Shown here piece after piece: positions 12,226 through 24,582 of a DNA stretch of 64,000 nt. The number at the start of each line of letters is the position of its first letter. The first letter of the stretch is position 1. The translations under genes and the position numbers were made by a program. This stretch comes from Coprinellus micaceus (lineage: Eukaryota; Basidiomycota; Agaricomycetes; Agaricales; Psathyrellaceae), in NCBI GenBank assembly GCA_951394405.1, contig OX596336.1:2356001-2420000 (forward strand), in the 5' to 3' direction. The notes under the pieces were generated by a model. The model did no database searches. It worked only from the letters and a program-made list of their open reading frames with translations, and had not been told where the DNA came from.

Positions 12226-13704
12226 CGAGTAGGGAGGGGGGAGTAGCTGCAGAGGCCGCGATGGGAACGGCGTCCCATCCAACCAACCCCTCTGTATCTT
12301 TCCCCTAGGCCTACCACTTCCCTTACTCCTCTGCTAATTCTTTCAATCCATCATAAAGAGAGGAGCTTGCTTCGCATCCAAAGAAAATCACTTCCTCTGA
12401 AGCGTGGGGATTCATAAGGCGCCTAAAAGGAAAGTTGACACCGACCGACCGGAAGTTCAGGTCGGAGTGCAATTGCCGGGCACCTGCCACGGGAACGGCG
12501 GCTACCATGGCAGCAGTTGGCAAACCCTGCAGGCACTGGATGAGTGGGTCGGGGGTCAGAATTTAGGGGAGGTGGGAGCGTCGAGGGAGTCAGGATCTCC
12601 TCAAAATCCAGAAGCACGCGACTCGGATTCAAGGCGTTCTTGCCTGCAGGCCAACCATAGAGCGGAGGTCCCTGCCAGGGGGGTCCGCTGACAAGGAACA
12701 TATGGATGCACCAGATCCTGGCGAATCCCATTTATTCACATCTCCGCAGCTAACGGCACGATTACAACACTGGCAGGGTCCACTGAATAGTGCTCAGCCA
12801 GGTGAGCAATCGAATTCACCGGCGGTCAAATACGCGACTGAATAGGTCAAGGTTCTGGGCACCGGACGACGCAGGCGTAGAGGGTCTTAGAAATACGAAC
12901 CCACCCCCCAATACCCGAGGCCCGTTTACCTTCTGAGGCGTTGTGGAAAGACCCACAGGTCAATTCCTTGTTGCAGTGAAGGCGCGATCGGACGGCCATC
13001 CTTGCAGGCACATAAGGTTTCCTGGTTAGAAGCCGCTTATCATGGCGCTTTGAATTGCAGTTCATCAGAGTTCATCCCGTTCAATTTGCTTCCGTCACTG
13101 AGCAACGCCGAGTCCACGGCGCGCGCAGACCTGCGCAGACCCTTGCGTTCAAACTGTGTCATCCGCTGACCAGGACTGCCAAGCTAAACGGAGACAAATG
13201 GTAGAGTTTGATTTTTCACAGGAAAGGGCGCCTGAGCCGCAATCGGTTGCCAATCGGTGCCTGTGGCAAATGTCCCCGCTTTCTGCAGTGTCGCCCACAG
13301 ACGTTCCCATTTGCAGCAGTGGAATTGGAGACTCAAAGCAAGGAGAGCTCGTCTCTTGAGTAGTTGAAAGGATGGAGCGAGTCCAGGGACACTTGTGGGT
13401 GCTTGTGTACTACGCGGTCCTGACGCTCTCCCCAGTGTCACTAGCGCTTCAAATCGAATAAACCGCCGCGGTGCCTATCAATCGGCGTTCACTAAACTGT
13501 TTGCTTCTGCCGTGTGTCTGTGTGCGCCAACATAGGTTTACGTGACAGCTCAGGGTTCAGTCTACTTTTGGAGCGCCTGAGGCGAGACTTCATAAAATAG
13601 AGCCAATGGAAGCCGTATTTTCTTTGTGACTTTTTCACCCTCCTCTCCCTCTCCCTCTCCCCTTCCCCCTTACCTCTCCATCCTCCCTTGAACCCTTCCC
13701 TATC
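12226..13704. other. Intergenic 1.5 kb between the paired transporters
   Basis: No gene supported. A strongly pyrimidine-rich tract (about 13630-13690, CCTCTCCCT-type) sits directly upstream of the second transporter ATG, a common promoter feature in fungi. The rest holds only short random frames. Confidence 0.45.
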
Positions 13705-15604
13705 ATGTCTGCACAGGACCAGGGTCCACCGGCGGGGATCAATGAAAAGGCGGAATCGCTGAGCTCGGGCTCCATCGACAAGGTCGAGTCCAACCATGTC
13801 GACATTGACCCCAATTTTGAGCGCAGGACGATGTACGTCGGTGCTCACTCTGGTTTACGACGGTATATCGAACTAAATTTCCTTTGTTCCAGGCTCTGGA
13901 TTGACTTCCGAATCCTTCCCGTCTTGGCGCTTGTCTACTCGTTCAACCTCATTGACCGTATTAACTTGGGTGCCGCCTACGCGGCGGGTATGGGCACAGA
14001 CTTGGTGCGTGCAGACGATGTATTTCGATAATCGACAATGCTGAACAGGGCAACGACAATAGGAATTGAAAGTCGGCTCACGCTTCAGCATCGTGACATG
14101 CATCTACTTTATCCCCTACATCCTTCTGTTAGTGAAGCTCTCCCCTTCTACCTTTTCAACGCTGAAGGGTTAACCTCATAGTCAAATCCCTGGAAATATC
14201 GTCCTTCGCCGTCTTGGTGTTCGCAACTGGCTCACCTTCCTCATCTTCGCGTGGGGTATTGTCCAATTGGGAATGGGATGGGTGCAGAACTGGCAAGCTT
14301 TGCTCGCGACGCGTATCCTGCTCGGTATCTTCGAGGTGAGTTCCACGCCGCACCCAGCCTCTTGAGTGCCTAATTATCGTTTGAAGGCACCTTTCTTCCC
14401 TGCAGTCCTGTGGATCATCACCTCTTGGTATAAACGTCATGAGGTTCAGAAGCGGTACGCCTCCAATCCCTCATCGCGCGGGATACTCCACTGACACTTC
14501 TTGGCAGAGTGGCCTCCTTCCATGTGATCGCTGTGACAATGGGAGGCCTTAGCCCGTTGCTTGCTTACGGCCTGTCGCTGCTGCATGGCAAGCACGGAAT
14601 TGCAGGATGGCGCTGGATTTTCGTGAGCAATCGGTCTTCTTTGCCCAAGTTAGAATCTTGACCTAACGCAACTTGGTAGATTGTCGAGGGAACTATCACC
14701 ATCGGCCTGGCCGTTATTACCTACCTTTTCATCCCTGCATTCCCTGACGTGAACACGTTCCTGACCAAGGAACAGACTGATCTCGTCATTCGCCGAATTA
14801 ACGAGGATCGTGGCGACGCCCTCCCCGACGAGATCACCTTCAAGAAGGCTGTCCACCACTTGAAGGACTGGACCCTCTGGGCTTACGGTTTCATGCAGAT
14901 GTGCGTCGCAATGCCCAACTGTGAGTACATTCGCCGCTGTAGTGGATATCCCGATCCTGACTGCTCCGCGTCTATAGACGTCGGAAGCTACTTCGTTCCC
15001 ATCATCTTGACTGGAATGGGTTACGACGCCAAGGGCGCACTCCTTCGCGCCGCCCCACCCTATGGTCCCTCTATCATCCTCACCCTCGGCGTCGCATATC
15101 TCGCCGATAAGTATAAGCACCGTTCCTCCTTCATCGTTGTCCTGTGTGTTGGATGCGTCGTCGGTAACAGCCTCGTCGCATGGCATCCCGACAACAAGAT
15201 TCGATACCTCGGTATGATTTATTTCTCTACATGTCGCTACAAGATTCTAACGTTGACGGTGCCTATTAGGCGTCTTCATCACCAACGCCTGCAACTGCGC
15301 CAGCATCCCCTGCGTCCTGAGCTACGCCGCAAACAATGTGGTTTCTCAGAGCAAACGTGCCGTCCAAACTGCCCTCATCGTCGCCCTGGGTGCCTTTGGT
15401 GGTATTCTGGCTGCCGTATGCTTCCGCTCTCAGGATTACCCCCGCTATGTCCCTGGTCTCGCGGCGACTCTGGCCTCGCAGGGCGTCGTCCTCGCGCTTC
15501 TCGCTGCTCTTACCATCCGCCACATGCGCCTCAACAAGCAGATGCGTGAGGGTAAGCGCACGCAGCCGCTTGAGGGCCAGGAGGGCTTTTACTACACCCT
15601 GTAA
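13705..15604 (+). CDS. MFS transporter, ACS family, tandem paralogue
   Basis: Second proton-coupled anion symporter of the Dal5 type, same strand and about 1.5 kb after its paralogue. ATG 13705 gives a Ser/Glu-rich cytosolic N-terminus, then LWIDFRILPVLALVYSFNLI (TM1), DRINLGAAYAAGM, SRFSIVTCIYFIPYILLQIP, NWLTFLIFAWGIVQLGMGWV and GWRWIFIVEGTITIGLAVIT. The central loop has LTKEQTDLVIRRINEDRGDA, and the second half YGPSIILTLGVAYLADKYKH and ALIVALGAFGGILAAVCF. About eight short introns join in frame, for example donor CT|GTTAGT rejoining at ATAG|TCAAATCC. The C-terminus is EGQEGFYYTL. Divergence from the first copy is wide enough that different substrates are plausible, but this is inference. 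Confidence 0.87.
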
Positions 15605-17905
15605 GAACTAGCTGTTTACTGTCGGCCATACGTTGCTTTGATGCTTTCTAATGTGTGTACCACACTTCCTCATGATCCTATGCTTGTTGTCGTCCTCGAC
15701 CATGTAATATTAAATAGTTTGCAACTTATACACACATCCATATGACGCCTCGAGCCCTGTCTTTCTTCGCCATCGTAATCGAACCCTCAAATTGGAGCTG
15801 CGCTGATAGACGGGCGCCTATTTGCCCTGAACTAGCCCCGACGCCACAACCTCTTTCCGACCTGGTAAGGTAGCTGAAGCGTACTCAAAGCGTACTCGAC
15901 TGCACTTACTTTGTGATAAGCCTGCCGGAACGACTCCCAAACCCATTGATCCAGCTGGGAGTTGAAAATGTCTGGTTCCTCAAACCTTAGATGGATAAAT
16001 ATGGATGTCAGTAATTCCTATCGCTTTGCGACTCCCGAGCCGACCAAGGATCGCTCATCTTATTTCCTTTCATGCTTCCCCTCAAATCCCACAAGTCGTT
16101 TTTGTGTTTCGCCTGCTTACAGCTCAAAGGGTCATTACGAAAAATGTATGTCGATTCCGAACTCGGGACCCCTGGCCTCGAAGGAAGCACCGTTCTGCTG
16201 CCCCTCGCGGAGGATGCCCTATGTAGACCCACATATATTGAATTCCTGTTCGCAGATACATTGGACGCACTATGGCTGACCGGGGAAATTGGGTACCAGA
16301 AGTCGGGGTTCATTGCCTGACATCTTCCCAGTGGCTATAGGCTATTACCCATTGCCGGGGAGGGATTGGCTCTCACAGAAGCGTATTTGCGAGAACGCCG
16401 CACGGAATGTTGAGGACGAGTAAAAGAGTGATTTGGAGCGGGCCCGAGGATTGCCAGAAGGAAGAGGGTGCGTGATTGAGGCGATTAAGCCAGAGTGCGA
16501 AGGGAGGAGGTTCCGAACGAAATCTAATCCAACCTGGGCCTTCAAACCGGTAGAGCTCAATGAGATCACCCAACCAGTAGTAGCCGGTGTGCTAGTGGTC
16601 TGCATATCCTCGTCTCGGTGAGCGCCTAGTTCAAGGAACATGCATGCTCGATTAACTAGATCCGTTGCGTGGCTGCGGCGCTAAATAAATAAAAAAGATA
16701 CGGCAGCCAGTAACTGTGCTGTTGCCCTAGTGGGTGCTTGAAATTTGAGATCTTGTGGCGAGCGAGCATACGCGTGGGCTTCGACATGACACACTGGAAC
16801 ATATGCGATACAAACGAGAATGGCCCAAGGCAAAGGCCCGTCGATAGATAAGACTCGACGGTCGATCATTGCTTTTGACCACATGGGGAAGGGATGGGGC
16901 AATGAAGGGTGCGTCACGAGTCTGCGAGGCACATCGAGAGATGTAAAGGGAGGGGAGCGCTTTGGGAGACCTATTTGTGGTAGGCGATGCGGCGGACGAA
17001 TGAACGTTGGCAAGGGCGACCCGGGCACGCATGATGAGACACGTTCACAGACTCTGCAGGTCATTGGAGCGGCACTCGACACTCGACAACTCCTGGACCT
17101 GGTAGGTTGCCATTGGGATCGGATCCAGGTCTCGACATTCCACTAACCTGTCACCAACTTTTGTGAGGTCCAGCATGTATCTTGACTCGCGTCGTGACCA
17201 TGAAGAGCCCCAGTGCGAGATTTCGATGAACCTCGAAGGCTTGCGCCAAGGGTTCGCTGCTACCTGACGGCAGACGCTCTGAACCTTCTGGAAACCACTG
17301 GTTAGGCCCGCTCAGAAACCTGAATCCCCAGTCGTGATCAACGCGAGAGCGAATTCGATATTGTCGCAGGGGGCACTCACTAAAAGTATGGAATGGCAGA
17401 AGAATCACCAGAACGAAAGGGGCGTCAAGCGCTAGCTCCGATGCGCGTCTATGGGGAATATATATATCGGGGCCTCCCCAGTTCCTGGGCCTGTACTGAA
17501 CCCATCTCGTAGTTATATACCCTCCCCGTAGGTTCGGCGACTGGATGACATCGAGTCAGTGGGACGACATCGAGGCGGTACCAAGCTCCGGAGCGGTTCC
17601 CCGTCGTCAAGGGAGCCGCTATACAAACGAGTAAAAGGGAACCTGAAAGAAACACGGAGCTCGCTGGTTCGCGAACGCGCAGTCGAATGACAGCCGGGAC
17701 AGGGATAAGAATAGAGACAAAAAGGTCATGCATTAGCGTCAGTCTTGAAACGGTATCCAGCATTGCATAACATTAAATTAATGACGGAGGCGGAGACAAT
17801 GAGCCCGACAGGGTATCCAAGGCCTTGTCGGGGAAGGCTCGTCGTCCAAAGGTCCTCGTCGTCCCAGGGACACAGAATCGTTTTGGCTGGGCGCCTCTTC
17901 CTGGC

Positions 17906-17926
17906 TTTTTTTTTTTTTTTTTTTTT
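17906..17926. repeat. Homopolymer run of 21 T
   Basis: Uninterrupted T run on the plus strand (A on the minus strand). It could be a retroposed poly(A) tail from a minus-strand insertion or simple slippage. No flanking duplication or recognisable retroelement body was found. Confidence 0.9.
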
Positions 17927-18489
17927 GAGTCCTTGCGGTCTGCCAGCCGAACCTAGCCACAAGGTTTTTAAGATCCAATATGCCGCAGAGAGGGCGAAAG
18001 AGTCCGAGACAAGCAGGTCCCCGCCCATTGGAATTGCGCCCTCCTGCAGACGATCGAAGGAGTCACTGGCACGAAGAGTGAGGCACTAGAGATGCGTCGA
18101 TGTCAGGTGCACGTGTGCGTTGCCAGTAGGGAAGGACCCTGAAAGACTGTACCGGCCGCCTTCGAGCAGCTCCGAAGCCAGAGAGAAACAGAAAGAGCCA
18201 CAAATATTGTGCTGGAAAGGGTATCGAGCGCGCATGTTCCAATGGTGCCCCTGTCACGGAACAAAGAGGGGACCCTGAGCCGCTTTGGCCAATCGAGAAG
18301 AACGAATGATGAGTGGTGTGTGATGATTGAATGGAGGGTCCTGGATGATTCTTGATCCAGAGGAGACTGGTAGTGGCTTGAGGGATGATAGATGGGATGA
18401 ACGGACCTGGATGATCAGGAGTGGCACCCTGGAAGGGGAAGGGATCAGTATTGAATTGGCTTGAAGCACTATTATCTGGTACTTAATGA

Positions 18490-18556
18490 GCGCCTGACTA
18501 TCGCGATCGGCGCCCTCCATACAGTTCAGCAGCAGCGATCGCGATAGTTTAGGCGC
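18490..18556. repeat. Inverted repeat, two 20-base arms with 26-base spacer
   Basis: Left arm 18490-18509 and right arm 18536-18556 are inverse copies, differing only in a two/three-base step near the outer third. The shared inner core is CTATCGCGATCG facing CGATCGCGATAG, and the outer part is GCGCCT facing AGGCGC. It could form a hairpin or be a paired binding site. It lies 1.2 kb upstream of the bZIP ATG. Confidence 0.75.
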
Positions 18557-19736
18557 CTAGGGGCTCAAGCCTGCTTCCTCGACGCCACCAGCGCGCGCAC
18601 ACGGGCACAGGTATGCAGCAGGGACCTCGGTCAACTGGTCCGGGTTTGGTAACCGAGCGGTGCCAAGTCAAGGTCCGCTGTGGGGCCGAGTGTTGTGCGC
18701 GTTGTCGGCGACGGTTCCCGAAGCCCCGCCCGCTATCTTATCTAGCCTCGGCTCGATGGCTCGAGATACACTCGAAGTCGGCGATAGCATTGGCGACGAT
18801 GTCCTGTCGGCCACATATCCCTCACCTTGAAGGCAGTTCAGAGTTCATAGAAAGAGCTTGGTGGACCCTAGGAAATTAGGTTGACCGCGTGTGAAGACTC
18901 AAGGATGAAGATGTCGTCAACGGGAGACAGGGCAACAGTTCGGGTATGTGCGAGGTGGAATGGTGGTGGAATGGACCTTGGACATAAGGGGAGAAGGAAT
19001 TTTGGAAACGGACCCTGATTCTATTCGGGGCTTGGAACTTCGAGTGGCTTGTGCGCGTTCCCATGTTACTCCTTTGATACAGGGGGCCTCTGTGCTGCTC
19101 GGACAGCCGGGGAAACTGTGCCTCGCACGGAAGAGAATTCTGAGAGGCCTCTGAGGCGATGGGACTTGGAACGGTTCGTGCAAGGACCCTGAGCGAAGCC
19201 TTGAGGCTCGCAAAAAAGATGGGGCCATTTCGACTGTCGGATCGACGACATACGATTAGATGCTTGACATACGCCGTCCATCAATACGCTATTATGTACA
19301 GCATACGGAAGAAGGACCGGAGGCAAATGAGACGATAGCCATTTGCCCGCAACAGCCCGAGTGGAATGCGAGGCTGAGCGAGGAGGAAAAACAGTCAGGA
19401 GGGCGGTACGAGGAGAAGGGCGTGTTGGGAACACGAGTGGGGTGCCCGAGCGTGACATTCAGGGGCCAACGAACGTAGGTGGGATGGGTCTGTGGGCTGG
19501 CTGCGCAGGGCCCCAGCAGCAGTGGCTGAGAATAATTTAAATATTGCAGCCCTGAGCAAAGGGGACCTCGTGGGGGAGGCAGTATCACGGGGAGGGGGTG
19601 TGTGGGGGCGGGACCAGAAGAGTGATTGATGGGATATTTTACGGTGTAACAGGGTGAGAGCCTGGGAGGTTGATTCCTTCCTTTACCCTTCATCCACTAG
19701 ACTCTAATCTATTCTCTCTATACTCCCTTTAATCCA

Positions 19737-21480
19737 ATGTCCAAGCAACCCCCCGCTCTCTCCATGTCCCAGATCATCGCCGTCGACGCCCCTCTCCTCT
19801 CCCCCGTCGCTGTTCCCGACGCCTGGGACCCCGGCTTCTCCGCCTCCAACGACCACAGCTTCCCCTACTACATGCCGCCCCTGTCGCCCGCCTCGGAACT
19901 CGAAGATGCCCCCGTCTCAGCCTCCAACATGCTCAAGATGCGCCTCTCACCCGATGCCCAGTCCGAGCAGGAGTCGCTCTGCATATCCACCAGCCAGGTC
20001 TTCGATCTCTCCGACTCCCAACCCGCACAGTCGCCGCCCCCCGCGATGGCCCCAGAACTTATCGAACGAGGCAGCAGCCGCCCCCCGGCCTACCCCGCAG
20101 TCGCAATGGGCCTCTCATCGTCCGGGTCCAAGCGTTCGGCGAGTCCCACTCCCAGCGTCTGCAAGAAGCGGGCCACAGCCGAGCGCGTGTCGAGCAAGGA
20201 CTTTGTGCCGCCCGATGTCACCGGTTTGAGCAAGCGTGAGGCGAGGCTCGTCAAGAATCGCGCCGCCGCCTTCCTCAGCAGGCAGCGCAAGCGTGAGGAG
20301 TTTGAGACCATGGAAATGTACGTCAACCCAGAATACCCTATCGCCTCGCTTTTTACGTCCCAACCTTACCCCGCCTTCTTACGTCTAGACGCGTCGCCGA
20401 GCTCGAGCAGGAGAACGCACGCCTCCTGGCACTTACCCAAAGCGGCAGTGTCAATCATCACCAGGCCCTGCCCGGGTCTGATCCCGCATTACTATCCGAG
20501 GTCGAGCAGCTCAGGGCCCAGCTCGCAGCCGCAAAGGAGCGGGAGCGCCAACTCGCAGCCAAGCTTGTTACGTCCTCCCAGGAGACCGTGTCTATCAAGC
20601 AGGAGGCATCAGAAATCTGTGTGCCCTCATCGCCTACTTCTCGCGCTGCATCTCTCCCATCAGCGAACAAAACGGCTGCTGGTTTGGGATTGATGGTAAG
20701 TTTCCTCTTCCCTCCCTTCGGTCTTTGTACTTCTCCTGGGAACACCCTGGTTAATTCTTTGATTCACAATAACAGGTTCTGCTCTGTGCCCTCCCTTCCC
20801 TGCTCGCCTCAGTCCCCATGCAGGCTGGTGCATCCTTCTCGGTGGCTCCTCCGTTCCCCTCCGCCGCCGCAAAGTACAGCTTCGACAGCATCCCCCCCAG
20901 CGACTTCGACTGGACGCGATCATCATCCCTGATGAATTTGGACTCGGAAGATCGGAATCGGTTCTCACCCTCGGCTTCTCTGCCTAGGAAACTTGAATTT
21001 GCGGATGTGGACACGAGCGAATTGGGCGATTTGAATGGTCTCGACATCTCATTTGATACTTCGTCAACGGACAATGGGAAAATCCGTGTTCGGATTCACC
21101 CGTCCTCCTCGGCGTCTTCGCGGGCAGGCTCTCCAGGCGCTTCATCCCAATTTTCCTCCACGAAATCTGAAGTCTCGTCTTCTCCGATGGATTTGTGGTC
21201 ATCGGACCCTGAATCAAACTATCGATCTTCGTTCTCCTCCCAAGGCTCCCCCTCAATACCCCCACTGACTCCCTCATCCTCCGATCCTTTCCTCGGCGAC
21301 TATTCCATGTCGGACTCGTTCCGTATGAACGATCTCGATGACGGAATGTCGGACTTTGGTTTGGGCTCGGAGTACAGCGTCCCCGATAGCACGGGCGCTA
21401 AGCGACGGGTGAGGATTGCCTTGAGGAGTCCGCCCTCGCCTACCAGTGAAGGTGGTGAATGGGAGGTCGAGATTTGTTAG
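19737..21480 (+). CDS. bZIP transcription factor with a hydrophobic, possibly membrane-spanning segment
   Basis: DNA-binding regulator. Three exons (19737-20317, 20389-20695, 20776-21480) give 530 residues. Residues 1-165 are Pro/Ser-rich and look like an activation region. The basic region at about 166-190 reads KREARLVKNRAAAFLSRQRK, fitting the NxxAAxxSR signature, followed by a zipper beginning RVAELEQENARLLAL. A second helical stretch (SEVEQLRAQLAAAKERERQL) follows. Around 288-310 lies an uncharged stretch, AAGLGLMVLLCALPSLLASV, that could span a membrane. The remaining 220 residues are Ser/Asp-rich and end in WEVEIC. Order (activation region, bZIP, hydrophobic segment, tail) recalls ATF6/CREB3-type ER-tethered factors; that is architecture, not proven orthology. 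It stands alone between long non-coding stretches. Confidence 0.85.
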
Positions 21481-24400
21481 TATTCAAAACCAACACCTCG
21501 GATCCTTCGTGGAACGATTATGGAAAAAGTCCTTGGACGTCTTCCCTGCGTTTCGATTGTTTCTCTTGCCTCTTTCTTTTCTCTTGCTTTGTCAATGCTG
21601 TCATCATCGTCGTCATCCCGTCGCCACACTTGCTTCTGTATAGTATTGATCACCCCATCCACCCTTGTGTTTCGCGAGCTTGCATCGCCTTACACGTCCA
21701 CTCGTTTAACACCGCACTCCCTTATACCCCCGACTACCTACTACCTATATCGCCCTTTAGTATACCTCCCCTATTTTCGACTTTCTAGGGTCCTCCTCTT
21801 CTCCCATCCGGCCCTGCCTTGGGACTGGACCGCACACCACTTTTTTCGCATCTTCAAATCAACTACTTCTACACCTTTATAAAAAAAAGTAATGTAAACT
21901 GCATAGTTTGTTGGGCAAGTTGGCGTCGACGTCTACCTCTTCTTTTCTTCTTGATGATTACCTATCTCTTGTTTATATCTATACCACTACTTGTTGGGCT
22001 TATCACTGCCTTCCGGATTAACTACTACCTACCGTGCCTATAACTCCTACCGCTGTATATCGTTCCTATTCCTCCTCTTCGCCATTCTCCTCCCCCCTAG
22101 TCCTTCGCCTTTCCTATCTTGTAGTGACTTCGGTCTTGACCGTTGTTTCTGCGTCTTGTTCACTTCAGTCTCTTTCGAGAGTTCCTATTCGCCTGTCGCC
22201 TGCTTATCCTCCTCCACTTCACCCTACCTCGCCCTACTTCCACCCCTCCTCGCTCTCTCCGTCCTCAGCGATATATCACTGCGCGAGGCCACCGATATCA
22301 GCGCACTTCTTGACTGATGCGTGCTGGTTAGAGTGGCCTTGTGCGTAGCGTTTTTGGTTATCACGGATGGATGGAAGCCGGATTGGTGTTCTTGGTTTCA
22401 GACTTGGGGCTCATCTTGTGGTGGTTGGATGCAGTTCGGGTATCTCGGATTCGTGACTGGCGTTTTTCTTTTCGTCGCCCATTCCGGGTTTTGACGACGT
22501 ATTATCTATGCAGTATGCCTTGACACCAACCCCAACCCCACCTCAATTCGCTTTCGCGTCTCGATCCATGTTCTCGTTTATATAGACTATCATAAAGGCC
22601 TCTATCACCTATGGAATTACCTGTATCTCTTCATCCTCTCAAAAGCACGCAACACATATACATGCACCCAGCAACGGATCATTCTCTCTCCTCTTTTTCA
22701 TTTCTCACTATTATGCAATGCCAGGTCTTCCGAGACTCCCTTCTGGACTTGTTGCTGCGAACTCCAACTGGTTGGCTTGGTACTTGGGGAATCAGAAATG
22801 TCCAAAGCAACCGTGGAGTGTACCTCGTGGGAGCAGATACGCACAGCTGGAACGGGACTTGGGGCGAGAGCGAGAAGACACTGTAGACTCAAATGCCGCA
22901 CCCATTAAGGAGCTACGATATTGCTTTCTACCATGCCACTGATTCGGATTGCTTGAACTCCCACACCACACCACGTCTATCGACCGAATTCAAACTTTTG
23001 AATGCTTGGAGGGGAGGGGTAACGAGGATGTCGTACGGCGCGACCCTGGTTACCTGACAGAAGTTGCCAGTGTGTGCGATACTCGTAAGATGGCAAGTTG
23101 ATGTACACATGCTAGATACGACATGAATAATCTTATCTCCCTTGAGATATGCAATGCGTCATCGTGGGGGAGTTGTATTAAGTACCGTGAGCTGAAGAGT
23201 TCAAGTTGGGTGCCTGCTCCTCCTCGTTCCGTTTTGGCAAAGTGCTCGGACGCGCTGATGCGTCAGTCACATGACGAACCGTACAGGCCACGTGCAGTTC
23301 ACCCTGCCTCCGAGTCAAGGGCCAAGGCTCGAACCGTAAGCTCGTCAAGCTAAACGACCTGCACCTAGGTAAGATTAAACGCGAGAGCGTGACCCTCCTT
23401 ATGAACGACCCTTTCAGTCAGTTGCACTGCTCCCCAATGGAGTAAAGCACCTAGATTTTCAACCCGGCCCAAATAAGCGCCCGTCTAAGGGGAGCGATCA
23501 CACTGTCCTGGTGCTTCCTCGTGGCAAAGGGACCTTGCAGAGGAGAGGCACCTTATATTAAGCATATGTCAACTCAATATATGGCGGCGAGGTGGATTCA
23601 ATGTTCGGATTGTGGTTGCGCATGACGGACTGGCGAATTGGGCGGATATCGATCCCTCGACTCTCAAGAATCTGATAGTGTCGGGAGATGGCTGGTGTCA
23701 ACGATCTGTCCTTGCGAAGCCGTTATACCATGTGGTTCTGCCATGAAAATACGAGCATTCCACAAAGCGATCCATTGCTTGCAAACTTCTGAGCAGAATA
23801 TGCGCAGCCGATAAATGTATACCAGGTTCAGGGCTTCTCCGGGGTGCACTGGTGGTGATTATCTTTTTGGCCCATTTACCGGGAAGTGCTGGCATTGGCT
23901 GAAGGAAGTACATGTGCTGTGGTCCGTTGGCGAGCGTGCCGAAGGTATTGAAGATGACAACGTCGCTGAGGGTGGGCTTAGAGTCATAGGTGATATGCCA
24001 CACAGGGTGGTTGCGACCCTCATGGGCGGATGGAAGAGACGGGACCCCACTGGAGAAGGATGTGCACCGGGTTGAAAGAGCGAATGCGGCAAGGACCCCC
24101 CGATACTCTCTCAGAGGTCCGATCTTTATGCGACGAATTTGTGTGGCAATACTGAGCACTCTGGCGGCTTATGTTCGTGAGCAAAAAAGCTGCCGAAGCA
24201 AGACGCAAGGCGGTGTGCGTAGTAATCAGGCCGAAACATCCTCTCCTCGTTCCAAAAAATGGAAATCACAATTTTTTTGGCGAGCGAGAGGGCCATTTTC
24301 GTCGCATGCCCTCACCCAGGAGAAACCTCGGAGTATCATACCTCTAACCGAGTAAAGGGGGGTCCTATGCGGCAGGTGGTTCCCATGACCTACGTCAGGC

Positions 24401-24582
24401 CGTGATTCCAACGTGAGCGCGCCGTGGCTGCGCCAATCGAGCCTGACCTGCTCTTTGCTCTGCACTTTCTCCTGATCGTTGTCTTTCCTCGTATTTCCAA
24501 TTCCGAGGGGACTTCTACCCTGCACGTCCTTGGTGGTTTCTACTGTACGCTTCAGCGAACTTGAGAGTGGCAGGTTGAGAAA
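21481..24582. other. Gene desert of 3.1 kb downstream of the bZIP gene
   Basis: No gene supported. The first 1.1 kb (about 21480-22600) is markedly C/T-rich on the plus strand and gives long but repetitive Ser/Leu/Pro-rich frames. A minus-strand open frame at 23698-24159 has fairly protein-like composition but begins without an ATG and has no recognisable domain. Confidence 0.45.

Larger units (their letters stand above)
15605..19736. other. Gene desert of 4.1 kb upstream of the bZIP gene
   Basis: No coding gene can be supported on either strand; the longest frames (80-133 codons) overlap several others and have no domain. It contains a run of 21 T at 17906-17926 and a spaced inverted repeat at 18490-18556. 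The last 100 bases before the bZIP ATG are pyrimidine-rich. It may hold a long 5' leader and distal regulatory sites of the bZIP gene, or unrecognised decayed elements. Confidence 0.5.

Noticed and set aside
13630..13690. CT-rich tract as a microsatellite
   Set aside because: Irregular pyrimidine tract directly before a start codon, more likely a fungal promoter/leader feature than a repeat array.
14650..15186. 178-codon minus-strand frame
   Set aside because: Antisense to the second MFS transporter exons; no hydrophobic or domain pattern.
17940..17990. Possible tRNA-derived SINE body next to the T run
   Set aside because: Only a weak B-box-like GGTTCGGC on the minus strand; no A box or tRNA fold.
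20696..20775. HAC1-type unconventional intron in the bZIP gene
   Set aside because: The interruption has ordinary GTAAGT ... ACAG borders, and I saw no Ire1-type hairpin loops around it; the basic region is also unlike Hac1.
23698..24159. 153-codon minus-strand frame with protein-like composition
   Set aside because: Starts at GTG, not ATG, no linking exons or domain seen; could be a relic but unsupported.
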